Positions 45,228-54,926 of a stretch of 64,000 nt of DNA are shown here, in pieces. Positions within the stretch are counted from its first letter, which is position 1, and every line of letters begins with the position of its first letter. This DNA comes from Clostridium frigidicarnis. Its GTDB lineage: Bacteria > Bacillota > Clostridia > Clostridiales > Clostridiaceae. The notes beneath the pieces were generated by a model that was not told the DNA's origin, ran no database searches, and saw only the letters and a program-made list of their open reading frames with translations. The DNA lies in NCBI RefSeq assembly GCF_900111985.1, contig NZ_FOKI01000003.1, forward strand, positions 141,993 through 205,992, written 5' to 3'. Made by a program: the position numbers and the translations under genes.

Positions 45228-45544
45228 ATTTACACCTCAATAATAATTAATTCTTAAATATAATCAATTTTGAATTTTTGTCATCTTAAATATTTCTTAA
45301 TCATTATATCATTATCTCTTTGTGCTTACAATGTTAATATGCTCCATTCTTTAATGGTTCTGCAACTTTTTTGTAAACAATTCATAAAATTATATCTTTA
45401 ATTTTTTCACATTTTGAATTTTAAATTTGTAATTAAATTCAATTTAATATTATGCACTAAATATTTGCTTTATATTTTATACAATCATTTTTACTATTTA
45501 AGATTTTAATTTACGTGTTTTAATTTTAAAACTTATTTTATATT

Positions 45545-45600
45545 AGGCACATGAAAGAAATTAACAAGTCAAAGATGGCATGTAATATTTTGTGTCAGAG
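45545..45600. repeat. R2 left half of the long form
   Basis: AGGCACATGAAAGAAATTAA, CAAGTCAAAGATGGCATG, then TTTTGTGTCAG, the same order as the left half of the long element at 53800-53960. The right half is replaced by R1. Confidence 0.75.
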
Positions 45601-45604
45601 AACA

Positions 45605-45775
45605 AAAATCTACACCCTTTTTTAATTGACAATTGAGAATTGATGATTGACGATTATTGTTGAAAGTCACAGATTTTCTCTAAGTTATATTTTTTAAATT
45701 TTAAAATCTTCCTTAGAAGATTTCTCCACAACTTGTAACTTGTAACTCATAACTTGTCACTCATTAAAGTTTTCT
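45605..45775. repeat. R1 interspersed repeat copy
   Basis: CTACACCC-TTTTTTAATTGAC, GAGAATTGATGATTGACG, AAGTCACAGATTTTC, then ACTTGTAACTTGTAACTC words. Confidence 0.78.
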
Positions 45776-45925
45776 CAATTAACTTAGACACATGAACCCT
45801 AGAAAATATATATCATAGAAACTATATTAGAAATTTTTTAGCTTTTAAATTCCCTAAAAATGTCTTATAATAGTATTAATTCAAAATTTTATAAAATATT
45901 GGTTATAACATAAGGGGTGTTGTTT

Positions 45926-47629
45926 ATGCTCAATAAAATCTCTGTTAAAACTAAATTGCTAACTTCTGTTCTTATTACTTCTATCTTGACTATAGTTATA
46001 GGGAGCGTCTCCGTTGTTAATTTAAGCAAAGTAAATGATAATCTTAAAATAACCTATAACGATAGCCTTACTAATATTTCAACTCTTGCTGACATAAAAC
46101 AAAGTCTAACAAACATTAAAGCTTATCTTTCTGAAATGGTTTACTCTGATTCTAATGATAAATCAGTATATACCTATATGGATGCTGAACAAAAATCTCT
46201 TCATACATTAATGGATCAAGGAGATAAAATTGAAATGTCTAAAAATGAAGCTGATATTTGGTCAACATATAAGACAGCTTTGGAAAAATACGATAAAAAT
46301 AATTCAGAAATAGTAAATCTTTGTAATGAGGATCGCAAAGATGAAGCTCTTGAACTGTTTAAAGATTTTGGAAGCCAACAAAGTTCTTTATTTTCAAGTT
46401 TAAATGGAATTATATCATTAAAGAAAATTACAGCTAAAAATTTATTTGATAATAGCCAAAAGATTTATAATGAAACAAATTTATATACAATAATCTTAGT
46501 TTCAGCCTGTATCTTGATTTCTCTCTTTATATGCATAATAAACTATATAGCTATATCCTCAGGATTAAAAGAATGTCTATCTTTTGCTAAATCCCTATCT
46601 GATGGCGATTTAACTCAGCATATTAGCTTAAAAGGCAGAGATGAATTTTCTAAGCTATGTAAATCTTTAAATAATGCAGGTGAAAATATAAACTCAATGA
46701 TTAAGACTATACTTGATAATGCATCAGAACTTTCTGCTTCTTCTGAACAACTCTCTGCATCTGTTGAAGAAATTAGTGCTACTTTGACTACAATAAATGA
46801 ATCTTCTTATACTATAAAAGAACTAAGCGCAGACTCCTCAAATAGCGCAGATAAGGTTCAGAATATTCTAAACTCCATTAATTCACAGATTAACCTTTTA
46901 TCAAATACAGCTAAGGAAGGTCTTAATGTATCTCATAATATCGAAGAAAGGGCTGTTTCTATAAAAAAGAAAGGTGAGGATTCAATAAAAAACACAGAAA
47001 CTCTTTACAAAACTAAAGAGGTTAATCTTATAAAGGCAATACAAGATGGAAAGGTTGTTTCTCAAGTTAAGGATCTTATTTCTATAATCTCATCCATAGC
47101 TGATGAAACAAAACTATTAGCTTTAAATGCAACAATAGAATCTGCAAGGGCAGGAGAACATGGTCGTGGATTTGGAGTTGTTGCTGAGGAAGTTAGAAAG
47201 CTATCTGAAGAAACCTCTACAATAGCAAAAGATATATCTAATATAATTATTAAAACTAATAATAGCTTTAATAATTTAACTGAAAACACAGAAGAGATTA
47301 TAAAGTTTATGGATAAGCAGGTTACACCTCAATTTAACCTTCTACTTGAAAGTGGAAACAATTACGGTGAAGATGCTAAATTCATGAAAATACTTTCTTC
47401 AAATCTAAATTCATTATCTGATGAACTTAAGGAAATAATAAGTATGGCTACTGAAGTTATTAGCGACATGATGGTTACATCTGAAAACTCTGCTAATAAT
47501 TCTACTAGTATAGTTGATGGAGTTAATGAAACTCATAAAACTATTGAAGAAATTTCTATATCTGCCCAAAGCCAAGCTGAACTTGCTCAAAACTTAGCAT
47601 CATTAGTTCAGAACTTTAAGATAAAATAG
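45926..47629 (+). CDS. Methyl-accepting chemotaxis protein with four-helix-bundle sensor
   Basis: 567-aa chemoreceptor. Membrane segment (about 8-30), an outside helical sensor of about 150 residues of the 4HB_MCP kind ([20 protein letters not shown]), a second membrane segment ([20 protein letters not shown]), HAMP ([20 protein letters not shown]) and the signalling coiled coil with tip [20 protein letters not shown] and [20 protein letters not shown] at 45926 lies six bases after AAGGGGTG. The tip is intact, so it should couple to CheA/CheW. The ligand is unknown. Confidence 0.93.
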   Translation: MLNKISVKTKLLTSVLITSILTIVIGSVSVVNLSKVNDNLKITYNDSLTNISTLADIKQSLTNIKAYLSEMVYSDSNDKSVYTYMDAEQKSLHTLMDQGDKIEMSKNEADIWSTYKTALEKYDKNNSEIVNLCNEDRKDEALELFKDFGSQQSSLFSSLNGIISLKKITAKNLFDNSQKIYNETNLYTIILVSACILISLFICIINYIAISSGLKECLSFAKSLSDGDLTQHISLKGRDEFSKLCKSLNNAGENINSMIKTILDNASELSASSEQLSASVEEISATLTTINESSYTIKELSADSSNSADKVQNILNSINSQINLLSNTAKEGLNVSHNIEERAVSIKKKGEDSIKNTETLYKTKEVNLIKAIQDGKVVSQVKDLISIISSIADETKLLALNATIESARAGEHGRGFGVVAEEVRKLSEETSTIAKDISNIIIKTNNSFNNLTENTEEIIKFMDKQVTPQFNLLLESGNNYGEDAKFMKILSSNLNSLSDELKEIISMATEVISDMMVTSENSANNSTSIVDGVNETHKTIEEISISAQSQAELAQNLASLVQNFKIK

Positions 47630-47636
47630 CTTCACT

Positions 47637-47775
47637 TATGTTAGTTGAAAGTGGAGAGTTGAAAGTTAAGGATGTTTTTGTTCACAAAAACTAATAATTT
47701 AATTTTAAAATTTTAGGTTTTTCGTAGAAAAACCACCTATAATTTTCCACTCTCAGCTCTCAATTCTCAACTTTA
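47637..47775. repeat. R1 interspersed repeat copy
   Basis: GTTGAAAGTGGAGAGTTGAA at the left and TTCCACTCTCAGCTCTCAAT at the right. Structure like the copy at 8141-8296, with no AATTGACAATTG words. Confidence 0.7.
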
Positions 47776-47829
47776 AAATAAAAATAAGAAAACCACGAGA
47801 AATTACTTCTCGTGGTTTTCTTATTTTTA
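47776..47829. terminator. Bidirectional terminator between chemoreceptor and PTS operon
   Basis: AATAAGAAAACCACGAGAA ... TTCTCGTGGTTTTCTTATT, a 19-bp stem with A- and T-runs. It overlaps the stop codon of the IID gene. Confidence 0.93.
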
Positions 47830-48654
47830 TTTTAATCCTAAGAATCCTAACCAGTATCCTATTATACCTACTCCGAATAGTCCAAATATTATCCAGATTG
47901 CACCAACCTTCTTCTTTAGAAGCTTTGAGCAAGCGAATGTTAATAATAACGGAACTAAACCTGGTAGTAATTGATCTAGTATGTCTTGAATTCTTGTTAC
48001 AACTACTTCTCCCTCAGCATTAGTTATTGTAGATACTACTGTTGGCATATAAACTGATGTCCATTTAGCAACAAGAGCACCCATTACGAATAGTCCTAGG
48101 ATAGAAGCTCCTTCTGTTAATTTTTGAAGTCTGTTTCCTCCCATATCAGAAACAATATCTGTTCCTTTTTCATATCCGTATTTTATTCCATACCATCTCA
48201 TTCCTAATCTTACAGCATTAAATGCTACGAAGAATACTATTGGTCCTAATATACTTCCACTTAGAGCCATTGAAGCTCCTAATGCTGCTAAAACTGGTCT
48301 TAATGTTCCCCAGAATATTGGATCACCAACTCCTGCTAAAGGTCCCATAAGTCCTATCTTGACTCCGTTTATAACACCATCATCTATTGGTGCTCCATTT
48401 GCTCTTTCCTCTTCCATAGCTGTTGTAACACCTAATATTGGTGCTGTTACAAATGGCTGAGTATTAAAGAACTCAAGGTGTCTTTTTAATGCTAATTTTC
48501 TCTCGTCACCTTCATATAATCTCTTGATTATTGGTACCATTGAGAAACAATATCCTAAGCCTTGCATTCTTTCAAAGTTCCAAGAACCTTGGTGAAAGTT
48601 TGAACGAATGAACATGCTGATTAAATCTTTTTTAGTAATTTTCTTTTCACTCAT
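47827..48654 (-). CDS. PTS mannose-family IID component
   Basis: 275-aa membrane component of a mannose/fructose/sorbose-class sugar PTS. Family features: SNFHQGSWNFERMQGLGYCF, RHLEFFNTQPFVTAPILGVT, MEEERANGAPIDDGVINGVK and IGLMGPLAGVGDPIFWGTLR. It forms the membrane complex with IIC and transports the sugar while IIB phosphorylates it. ATG at 48652-48654 is preferred, with AGGAGGG close upstream. Last gene of the IIA-IIB-IIC-IID operon, 21 nt after IIC. Confidence 0.95.
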   Translation of the reverse strand: MSEKKITKKDLISMFIRSNFHQGSWNFERMQGLGYCFSMVPIIKRLYEGDERKLALKRHLEFFNTQPFVTAPILGVTTAMEEERANGAPIDDGVINGVKIGLMGPLAGVGDPIFWGTLRPVLAALGASMALSGSILGPIVFFVAFNAVRLGMRWYGIKYGYEKGTDIVSDMGGNRLQKLTEGASILGLFVMGALVAKWTSVYMPTVVSTITNAEGEVVVTRIQDILDQLLPGLVPLLLTFACSKLLKKKVGAIWIIFGLFGVGIIGYWLGFLGLK

Positions 48655-48675
48655 GTGGATTCCCTCCTTCAAATA

Positions 48676-49449
48676 TTATAGATCATCCAAGTCAGCAAAC
48701 TCATCTACTGCTGATGCTTGATATTTTGGATTCAATTGGATATAAACTATTGCAAATACTGTTCCTAAAATTCCTAATGCAACTAAGTTAAAGCTTGTAA
48801 ATGTAGCTATAACAAATCCTAAGAAGAAGAATGGCATTAAGTATTTTGCTTGCATCATGTTCATAACCATTGCGTATCCAACAACAACGATGAATCCACC
48901 AGCTACTTGAAGTCCTTTAGTTATAACATCTGGTATAGCTCCTAATAAAGCAGTTACTTGATCTGCACTTATTAAGGCAACTATTAAAGTTGGTATAGCC
49001 ACACGAGCTGCTTGGATTAATAATCCGCCTATATGGCATCTATCTATTCCTGCTATGTTTCCTTGATCTGCATATTTATCTGCTCTGTGTTGTAATCCTA
49101 CTGATAAAGTTCTTGCAAATATTGTGAATACTTGTCCAGCTGCTGCTATTGGTACAGCTACTGCTATACCTGCTGATATATCTTGTTTACCTACTATTAC
49201 TAATATTGTTGACACAACTGATGCCATTGCCGCATCTGGTGCCATGGCTGCTCCTATATTCATCCAGCCTAGTGCCATCATTTCTAAAGTACCACCTAAT
49301 ATAATTCCTGTTTTAACATCACCTAGCACTAGTCCTACAAGCGTACAAGCTACAAGAGGTCTGTGAGTTTGGAACTCATCTAGAACACTACCTATACCAG
49401 CAACACTCGCAACTATTAATAACATTATTAGTTGAAATCCTGATATCAT
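48676..49449 (-). CDS. PTS mannose-family IIC component
   Basis: 257-aa polytopic membrane component (about eight segments) with family motifs FQTHRPLVACTLVGLVLGDV, GTLEMMALGWMNIGAAMAPD and GLQVAGGFIVVVGYAMVMNM. Carries the sugar path together with IID. ATG follows GGGGGAAT. Third gene of the operon. Confidence 0.95.
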   Translation of the reverse strand: MISGFQLIMLLIVASVAGIGSVLDEFQTHRPLVACTLVGLVLGDVKTGIILGGTLEMMALGWMNIGAAMAPDAAMASVVSTILVIVGKQDISAGIAVAVPIAAAGQVFTIFARTLSVGLQHRADKYADQGNIAGIDRCHIGGLLIQAARVAIPTLIVALISADQVTALLGAIPDVITKGLQVAGGFIVVVGYAMVMNMMQAKYLMPFFFLGFVIATFTSFNLVALGILGTVFAIVYIQLNPKYQASAVDEFADLDDL

Positions 49450-49478
49450 GTTTATTCCCCCTTATGGTTTTTTAATTT

Positions 49479-49952
49479 TTAAAGCTTACTCATTAAGTCT
49501 GTTTTTGAATCTGTTGTTACTTTTCTTATTTCTAATTCTATTCCTTTTGCATCTAATTTTTTGAATGATTCTATATCTTCGTCATTAACTGATACTGCTG
49601 ATGTTATTTGCTTCTTTCCTTCTTTATAAGACATTCCACCTATATTAACAGTCTTTATATCTACTCCACCTTCAACTATTCTTAATACATCAGTTGGGTT
49701 TGTGAATAATAATAAAGATTTAAAGCTATTGTATTTTGGATTTTTGTATATTTCCACCATTTTATCTATTGTTAAAACGTGTGCTTTTATTCCTGGAGGT
49801 GCAACTTGCACTAATAAAGATTTTCTTAAAGTGTCCTTTGCAACTTCATCAGATACAACTATTATTCTGTTACATCCTGTTTCTTTTGACCATATTGTAG
49901 CCACCTGTCCGTGAATTAATCTGTCGTCTATTCTTGATAATACTATTTGCAT
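49479..49952 (-). CDS. PTS mannose-family IIB component
   Basis: 157-aa cytoplasmic phosphocarrier. The active-site His15 is in RIDDRLIHGQVATIW, the PTSIIB-sorbose signature. It passes phosphate from IIA to the incoming sugar. ATG follows AGGAGG and begins one base after the IIA stop, so translation is probably coupled. The sugar specificity (mannose, fructose, sorbose or an amino-sugar) cannot be told from sequence alone. Confidence 0.95.
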   Translation of the reverse strand: MQIVLSRIDDRLIHGQVATIWSKETGCNRIIVVSDEVAKDTLRKSLLVQVAPPGIKAHVLTIDKMVEIYKNPKYNSFKSLLLFTNPTDVLRIVEGGVDIKTVNIGGMSYKEGKKQITSAVSVNDEDIESFKKLDAKGIELEIRKVTTDSKTDLMSKL

Positions 49953-49953
49953 T

Positions 49954-50373
49954 TTATAGTTCCTCCTCTTCGCTATTTAATAATCCTTGTTTAAATGATT
50001 TTATTCCATCTTTACCAGCATTTATTGCTGTATTTATAACTTCCTCTATTGGAAGTACTTCTCTTACTCCAAAAGTTTCAAGTAACATTGGAAGACTTAC
50101 ACCTGTTACTATATCCATTTTCTCATTTTCTATGACCAATCTTGATGCTGCATTAAATGGGCTACCCCCAAATAAATCAACCATAACGATTACTCCATCT
50201 TCTGTATTCATTTCACTTAAAGCCTTTTCATATTTAGCTAGTAGATCTTCTGGACCTTCACCTGGTTCAAAAGTTACAGTCTTTACGTTTTCTTGTTTCC
50301 CAAATATCATTTCAGAAGACCTTATTATTTCTTCTGAGAACTTTCCGTGAGTTCCAACTATAATTCCTATCAT
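49954..50373 (-). CDS. PTS mannose-family IIA component
   Basis: 139-aa cytoplasmic EIIA-Man domain protein. It accepts phosphate from HPr on His9 in MIGIIVGTHGKFSEEI and has DGVIVMVDLFGGSPFNAASR, the family core. ATG follows AGGAGG. First gene of the operon, transcribed from a sigma-54 promoter 74 nt upstream of it. Confidence 0.95.
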   Translation of the reverse strand: MIGIIVGTHGKFSEEIIRSSEMIFGKQENVKTVTFEPGEGPEDLLAKYEKALSEMNTEDGVIVMVDLFGGSPFNAASRLVIENEKMDIVTGVSLPMLLETFGVREVLPIEEVINTAINAGKDGIKSFKQGLLNSEEEEL

Positions 50374-50446
50374 CTGCTGTATCCTCCTATTAAGTCTTGT
50401 TCTTTATTTAAATTTTAATTTTTTTTATCCTACGCTATATATTAAT

Positions 50447-50462
50447 AGCAATGTTCGTGCCA
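50447..50462 (-). promoter_or_regulatory. Sigma-54 promoter of the PTS operon
   Basis: On the minus strand TGGCAC-GAACA-TTGCT, an exact -24/-12 match (TGGCAC-N5-TTGCW). It should depend on RpoN and on the LevR-type activator encoded upstream. Confidence 0.9.
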
Positions 50463-50468
50463 ACTTTG

Positions 50469-50628
50469 TGTATCAAAAAACTAATATACTGAAACTCCTT
50501 TATTTCAATAGCTTTACTCCATATATTTTTTTTCAACAAAATAAGTTTGATACACTTAAATCAGTTTTCAATACACTAATTCAGCAGAATCGATACTTAT
50601 GATATTGTTTTCAATACATTTTGATACA
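50469..50628 (-). promoter_or_regulatory. Candidate activator binding region (TTTGATACA boxes)
   Basis: The gap upstream of the sigma-54 promoter repeats one word: TGTATCAAA at 50469, TTTGATACA at 50546 and 50620, and TTTTCAATACA at 50565 and 50608. Spacing and inverted orientation suit enhancer sites for the LevR-like protein. No gene lies in 50374-50714. Confidence 0.6.
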
Positions 50629-50630
50629 GA

Positions 50631-50663
50631 AAAAAGTGCTAATATAGAATATCAGCACTTTTT
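50631..50663 (-). terminator. Terminator of the LevR-type gene
   Basis: AAAAAGTGCT ... AGCACTTTTT hairpin, directly before the activator boxes. Confidence 0.8.
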
Positions 50664-50714
50664 ATATATTATTTTAATATTTCATGTCATGTTTTGTTGT
50701 TTTTTAATACTCTT

Positions 50715-53558
50715 TTATTCTTGGAACACGCCTGTTTCTGTGAACATATCACATATATAATACACTTCATCATCATTAAGTTCTAGATTTAAGCCCTCTT
50801 TAAATATCAATGATGATTTTTTTATAATACTATATAATTCTTTATTAATACACTCTCTATCACCACGGTAAACCAACATATCTTGAGTTAATACTCTTTC
50901 TAAGGCACATGCTACATGTAATACTATTTTAATGGTCATAGAATTAGTAAACTCTTTTTTAAACTCTTTTTCTATTAGCTTACAAAATGATAATATAAGC
51001 CCTGTTATTTTATAAGGATTTAAATAAGTTAAAAACTGCTTTAAGCTGTCTTCACACAAATCCTTTGTTATTACTTTAGTATCACTTTCCTTAACAATTA
51101 TATGTTTTTGCTTTATAACATCTTTTATTTTATCTTCTCCAGAACCATCTATAAGAGACTCAAGAGATATAAATGGTGCATTTATCTTAGGGTCCTTAAC
51201 CCCAACCGTTGCTATTATATTATGTTTTAGTTTTATTCTCTCAATTTCACTCTTTAAATTTTTTATTCCAACTGGTATAGTCTTTATTTCTGTATCAGTA
51301 ATATTTTTTATTGCATCATCTATTATTTCCTTTAGTTTTTTTGCTGTTCCTTCTCCAGTTGAACATATTGTTACTATAACTTTTTCATTGTTTGAGTATT
51401 CTTCTGTATCATAAACTCCATATCCCTTAAAATTCTTAAGAGATGAGTATATACTTTCTAAATCCATATCAAATAAGTTTGATTTTCTAAGAGCCTCTAA
51501 TACTACTGGTGTTGATACCATATCTATTGTTCTTATTTGTACTCCAGTTCTTTTTATTATCTCCATCTCAAAGGATGATAATGATCCCATATCAACTAGA
51601 AGCATTACACCCTTACCCATATCTATATCTTCAACTTTTTTTATAATGTTGTCTAATACCTCTTTGGGACTGACTTCTAAGGGCATATCTATGGCTATTA
51701 TATTCCCTTCCCCTAAAAGCTTTGTTGCTACTGACACCATTGATGATGCTGTACTACTACCATGAGCTGCTACTATAATTCCAACTTTCCCTGTTGCATT
51801 TACGACCTCATCAATGGAGCTCAAAAGTAATGTAATATATATAACTTCAACGTTTGGAATGTCTACATTGTATCTTTTTTGTATAAGCTCTGCTATTTCT
51901 AATGCAACTTTATATTCCTTTGCATTCTCCTTCTGTACACCTATAAGTTCAGAGTCATATTTAAGTGTATTATTTTCTTGAACTCTCTTTAAAAATGCAC
52001 TTATATGCAAACTTAATGCATATAAAAACCTTTCACTGAAACTTCTTTTTAGTCTTTCTTCTGAAAGAGATCTTATTTCCTCTGCTAAGTCTAATATATC
52101 CACATCCACAATTCTAGATAATTTTTCTCTTCCTTTTGTATCAAATTTAAATTTATCATAAAAACATTTTATATGTACATTTATATCTGTTGCAATAAAC
52201 TTATTAATGTATTCGTCATCTACACCTTCTGCTTTTAATATACTTGCTTTATCTTCTATTATTTTATACAGATTAAACGGTGGTTCATAACTATCTTCCT
52301 CTATGAGTTCTTGCCCTTCTGGCTTTATTATAACTGTATTATCAATGTAATTTAAAAGTTCTTCTAATTCTTTTCTTTTATTACCTATTAAAAGCATTCC
52401 ATCCTTTATACTCTTAGGTAGTGTTTTAAAGTCAATCTCTACATATTCTTTGTTTTTTATAGAATTTAAGAATCCATTAGCACACACTAGCTGTATGTTA
52501 GATTTTAATTGACCTATGTTACCAAATGATACACTTCCTATTAATGCTTTAACAACATCTACTGTAACCTTTATTGGTTTATTAACTCTATGTGCCTCAT
52601 TTGCTATTAAAGTTTTTATTATCTCAAATCTCTCTTTTATAGGTCTTTCATCCAATGATGGTATATTAATTACTATAGGTATTCTTCTTACAAAAGTTTT
52701 TAGTAATGATGAACTTGGATCTTCTGTTGTTGCACATATTATAAGTACATTGGCCTTTCTGTTTCTCTCAGATTCTCCAAGCTTATTAAATGTGCCAGTA
52801 TCCATGAAATAAAAGATCATTTCTTGTCCTTCTGGAGGTAATCTATGAATTTCATCTAAAAATAATATTCCACCATCTGCTTTTTCAACAAGACCCTTTT
52901 TATCACTTTCAGCACCTGTAAAAGATCCTTTAACATGCCCAAAGATTTGAGATATTAAAAGCTGTGGATTATTATAGTAGTCAGCACAGTTAAATACAAC
53001 AAAAGGTGACTCTTCTGAAAATTTACCTGAGAATTTTGCATAACTATACATTCTGTTTGCAAATAATGTTTTACCAACCCCTGTTGGCCCTAATATTAAT
53101 GTATGAAGTCCATTTGGAGGATACAACACTGCTGCCTTTGCTTGCTCTATTTGATTTTTTAGACTTCCTTTGCACCCTATTATTGGTTCAAATGGATCAA
53201 TTTCTTTTTCTTCTTTATTTTCAACATCTATATTAATAAGCTCTCTTAAACTATCAACTTCAAAAGGGCCTTCTTTAAATTTTTTATTAAACTTTTTTTC
53301 TAATACACTTTTAGGTATATATAATACAGGTCTACCCTTTATTTTTATTATCTTGTCTTGTCTTAATAGTGTATTAAGCTCCATACTAACATTATTTCTT
53401 AATATATTTAAAGAGTTTGATACATCAATTGCTGAAAGCCCTTGATTTTTAATTACTTCTTCTTTTTCCCAATCCATTGTTATTTCTTCTATATAAGTGT
53501 ATATTTTATCAATTCTTTTAATATTAATCACCCCTTTCATTATTATGTTTTTCTTCAC
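50715..53558 (-). CDS. LevR-type sigma-54-dependent transcriptional activator
   Basis: About 947-aa activator of the downstream PTS operon. Order: N-terminal winged HTH (about 30-100), AAA+ domain (about 115-330; Walker A GPTGVGKTLFANRM, sigma-54 contact loop GSFTGA, Walker B GGILFLDEIHRL), a PRD with LSLHISAFLKRV, an EIIA-Man-like domain with VGIIVAAHGSSTASS, an EIIB-like region (VIVTICSTGEGTAKKLKEII) and a second PRD with VLHVACALERVL. Phosphorylation of PRD and EIIA His residues by HPr and PTS partners tunes activity. The start is uncertain: GTG at 53558 or a later non-ATG start after AAAGGGGTG. It lies directly upstream of its target operon. Confidence 0.94.
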   Translation of the reverse strand: MKKNIIMKGVINIKRIDKIYTYIEEITMDWEKEEVIKNQGLSAIDVSNSLNILRNNVSMELNTLLRQDKIIKIKGRPVLYIPKSVLEKKFNKKFKEGPFEVDSLRELINIDVENKEEKEIDPFEPIIGCKGSLKNQIEQAKAAVLYPPNGLHTLILGPTGVGKTLFANRMYSYAKFSGKFSEESPFVVFNCADYYNNPQLLISQIFGHVKGSFTGAESDKKGLVEKADGGILFLDEIHRLPPEGQEMIFYFMDTGTFNKLGESERNRKANVLIICATTEDPSSSLLKTFVRRIPIVINIPSLDERPIKERFEIIKTLIANEAHRVNKPIKVTVDVVKALIGSVSFGNIGQLKSNIQLVCANGFLNSIKNKEYVEIDFKTLPKSIKDGMLLIGNKRKELEELLNYIDNTVIIKPEGQELIEEDSYEPPFNLYKIIEDKASILKAEGVDDEYINKFIATDINVHIKCFYDKFKFDTKGREKLSRIVDVDILDLAEEIRSLSEERLKRSFSERFLYALSLHISAFLKRVQENNTLKYDSELIGVQKENAKEYKVALEIAELIQKRYNVDIPNVEVIYITLLLSSIDEVVNATGKVGIIVAAHGSSTASSMVSVATKLLGEGNIIAIDMPLEVSPKEVLDNIIKKVEDIDMGKGVMLLVDMGSLSSFEMEIIKRTGVQIRTIDMVSTPVVLEALRKSNLFDMDLESIYSSLKNFKGYGVYDTEEYSNNEKVIVTICSTGEGTAKKLKEIIDDAIKNITDTEIKTIPVGIKNLKSEIERIKLKHNIIATVGVKDPKINAPFISLESLIDGSGEDKIKDVIKQKHIIVKESDTKVITKDLCEDSLKQFLTYLNPYKITGLILSFCKLIEKEFKKEFTNSMTIKIVLHVACALERVLTQDMLVYRGDRECINKELYSIIKKSSLIFKEGLNLELNDDEVYYICDMFTETGVFQE

Positions 53559-53799
53559 CTTGTTCAGTAAAACCTATAATTTAATTTCAGATTTTTCTCT
53601 GAAAAATTATCCACAACTTTTAACTACAGTTTTATCACTCTAATTTGTGCTTGTTAGTTAAATAAATTATTTTCAACTCTCAACTTTATAAAAGCTCTCC
53701 ATTCTCAATTTTCTATCCTTAATTTGCTAAGTAGTTGCAAAGCATTTCATATCTCCAAGCATATGATAATACTACATAACACAAAAAAGCAATACACTT
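53559..53799. other. Intergenic region upstream of the LevR-type gene
   Basis: Degenerate R1-like words (CAACTCTCAACTTTAT, CCATTCTCAATTTTC) at about 53668-53720. No gene was found. Confidence 0.45.
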
Positions 53800-53960
53800 A
53801 GGCACCTGAAAGAAAATAACAAGTCCAAGATGCTATGTATATTTTGTGTCAGACAAGGAATTGCTATTAGTTCATAGTACAGGCTATGGGCTAATATCAC
53901 TGACGCAGTATTACACAAAATAGACTAACATACTGACTTGTTATTTTTTTGAATGTGCCT
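53800..53960. repeat. R2 long form, probable complete element
   Basis: 161 bp with AGGCACCT at the left and GAATGTGCCT at the right. Inside are AATAACAAGTC/GACTTGTTATT arms, then TTTTGTGTCAG/CTGACG...ACACAAAA arms, and a central perfect hairpin ATTAG-tt-CATAG-tacagg-CTATG-gg-CTAAT. The shorter R2 copies look like internal deletions of this. Confidence 0.8.
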
Positions 53961-54004
53961 TATTATAAAACGAATCTTCATTCATATGGTATTTTTATAC
54001 CAAT

Positions 54005-54092
54005 GATTAGATAAGTTAATCTAGGCCATATACCTGTTAACTCTCCCATTGTAAAAGGATGATGGTATTACAGGTAGTAGCCATCAGATAAA
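54005..54092 (+). ncRNA. Candidate structured RNA (copy B)
   Basis: 88 nt with the same conserved blocks, in the same order, as 26595-26682: GATTA-gataagt-TAATC hairpin, GGC-CATAT, CTCTCCCATT, GTATTA and TAGTAGCCATC. Here TACCTGT/ACAGGTA adds a 7-bp stem. No plus-strand gene follows closely; the strand is set by similarity to copy A. Confidence 0.45.
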
Positions 54093-54115
54093 ATATAACA
54101 AGTGTATTAATGTAG

Positions 54116-54394
54116 TTACTTATTTAATGTTTTTGATAAAATTAGCTGTAATACTGCTGATACAAATATTATGAATACAAATATAAGTAATGTTACTTTT
54201 GTTTTTGTCATATAATCAAATACAGCTATTATTAAAGATGTTAATCCAACAAACGTATATATCATTCCATTAATTTTTACATAGTTTCTTTTTTCTTCTT
54301 CCAATGACTTAAAAGTTTTTGAAAGAAAAACTCCCATACCCATAGCAAAAAATAATAAGCTTGTCATTACCATAATTATAGTAGAAATCTGCAT
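54116..54394 (-). CDS. Small three-segment membrane protein, unknown
   Basis: Not recognised. A 92-aa protein with three membrane segments (IIMVMTSLLFFAMGMGVFL, MIYTFVGLTSLIIAVFDYM, VTLLIFVFIIFVSAVLQLIL) and a short charged loop (KTFKSLEEEKRNYVKIN) between the first two. The ATG at 54392-54394 follows GAAGGTG; an earlier in-frame ATG lacks a site. It stands alone, with its 3' end next to the copy B RNA element. The fold resembles many small clostridial membrane proteins of unknown role. Confidence 0.75.
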   Translation of the reverse strand: MQISTIIMVMTSLLFFAMGMGVFLSKTFKSLEEEKRNYVKINGMIYTFVGLTSLIIAVFDYMTKTKVTLLIFVFIIFVSAVLQLILSKTLNK

Positions 54395-54804
54395 ATTTTC
54401 ACCTTCTTCCATAAAACTTTTCTTATAATATATATTATCACAAATTATTCATGTAAGAAAATTTATGTAATCACGAAAATAGAATTACAAACATCATAGA
54501 CAATCAGATCTCACCTAATATTCTAAAGTTAAAAAGCATCACTTCCTAAATTTCAATAACTCACTCTGTTCAAACAATTGAAATTCTTAACGTAAGCAAT
54601 ACTTTTTTCACTAAGAATACTTACGATTTACCTGATAATTTACTAACTTTTATCATTCTATTTTCATTAAGATAATTTTATATTAATAGGAATATTTTAC
54701 ATTTAAAATAACATGAAGCTCTCTTATATATAACTCCTTATATTAGAAAGTACATATAAAATTATATAATTTTAGTATTTATAGATATTTTTTCGTAAAA
54801 ATTA
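54395..54804. other. AT-rich intergenic region
   Basis: About 410 bases with no gene, repeat or clear structure before the tRNA promoter. Confidence 0.4.
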
Positions 54805-54834
54805 TTGACAACCCATACAATTGTAATTTATAAT
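54805..54834 (+). promoter_or_regulatory. Promoter of tRNA-Pro
   Basis: TTGACA (54805-54810), 18 nt and TATAAT (54829-54834), 13 nt before the mature tRNA. Confidence 0.8.
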
Positions 54835-54846
54835 TATAAATGTCGG

Positions 54847-54922
54847 CGGGGTGTAGCGCAGATGGGAGCGCGCGTGGTTTGGGACCATGAGGTCGCAGGT
54901 TCAATCCCTGTCACCCCGACCA
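54847..54922 (+). tRNA. tRNA-Pro (anticodon UGG)
   Basis: Acceptor arms CGGGGTG/CACCCCG with discriminator A and encoded CCA, anticodon loop TTTGGGA between CGTGG and CCATG (anticodon TGG), T-loop GTTCAATCC. All four arms fold normally. Confidence 0.96.
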
Positions 54923-54926
54923 GTAG

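Larger units (their letters stand above)
45228..45925. other. Intergenic region with fused R2 and R1 repeats
   Basis: After about 300 bases of plain AT-rich sequence, an R2 left half (45545-45600) joins an R1 copy (45605-45775). No gene was found. The chemoreceptor promoter must lie in 45780-45910. Confidence 0.5.

Noticed and set aside
54060..54092. Hammerhead-like motif (CTGATGG) on the minus strand
   Set aside because: The required CUGAUGA and GAAA cores are absent.
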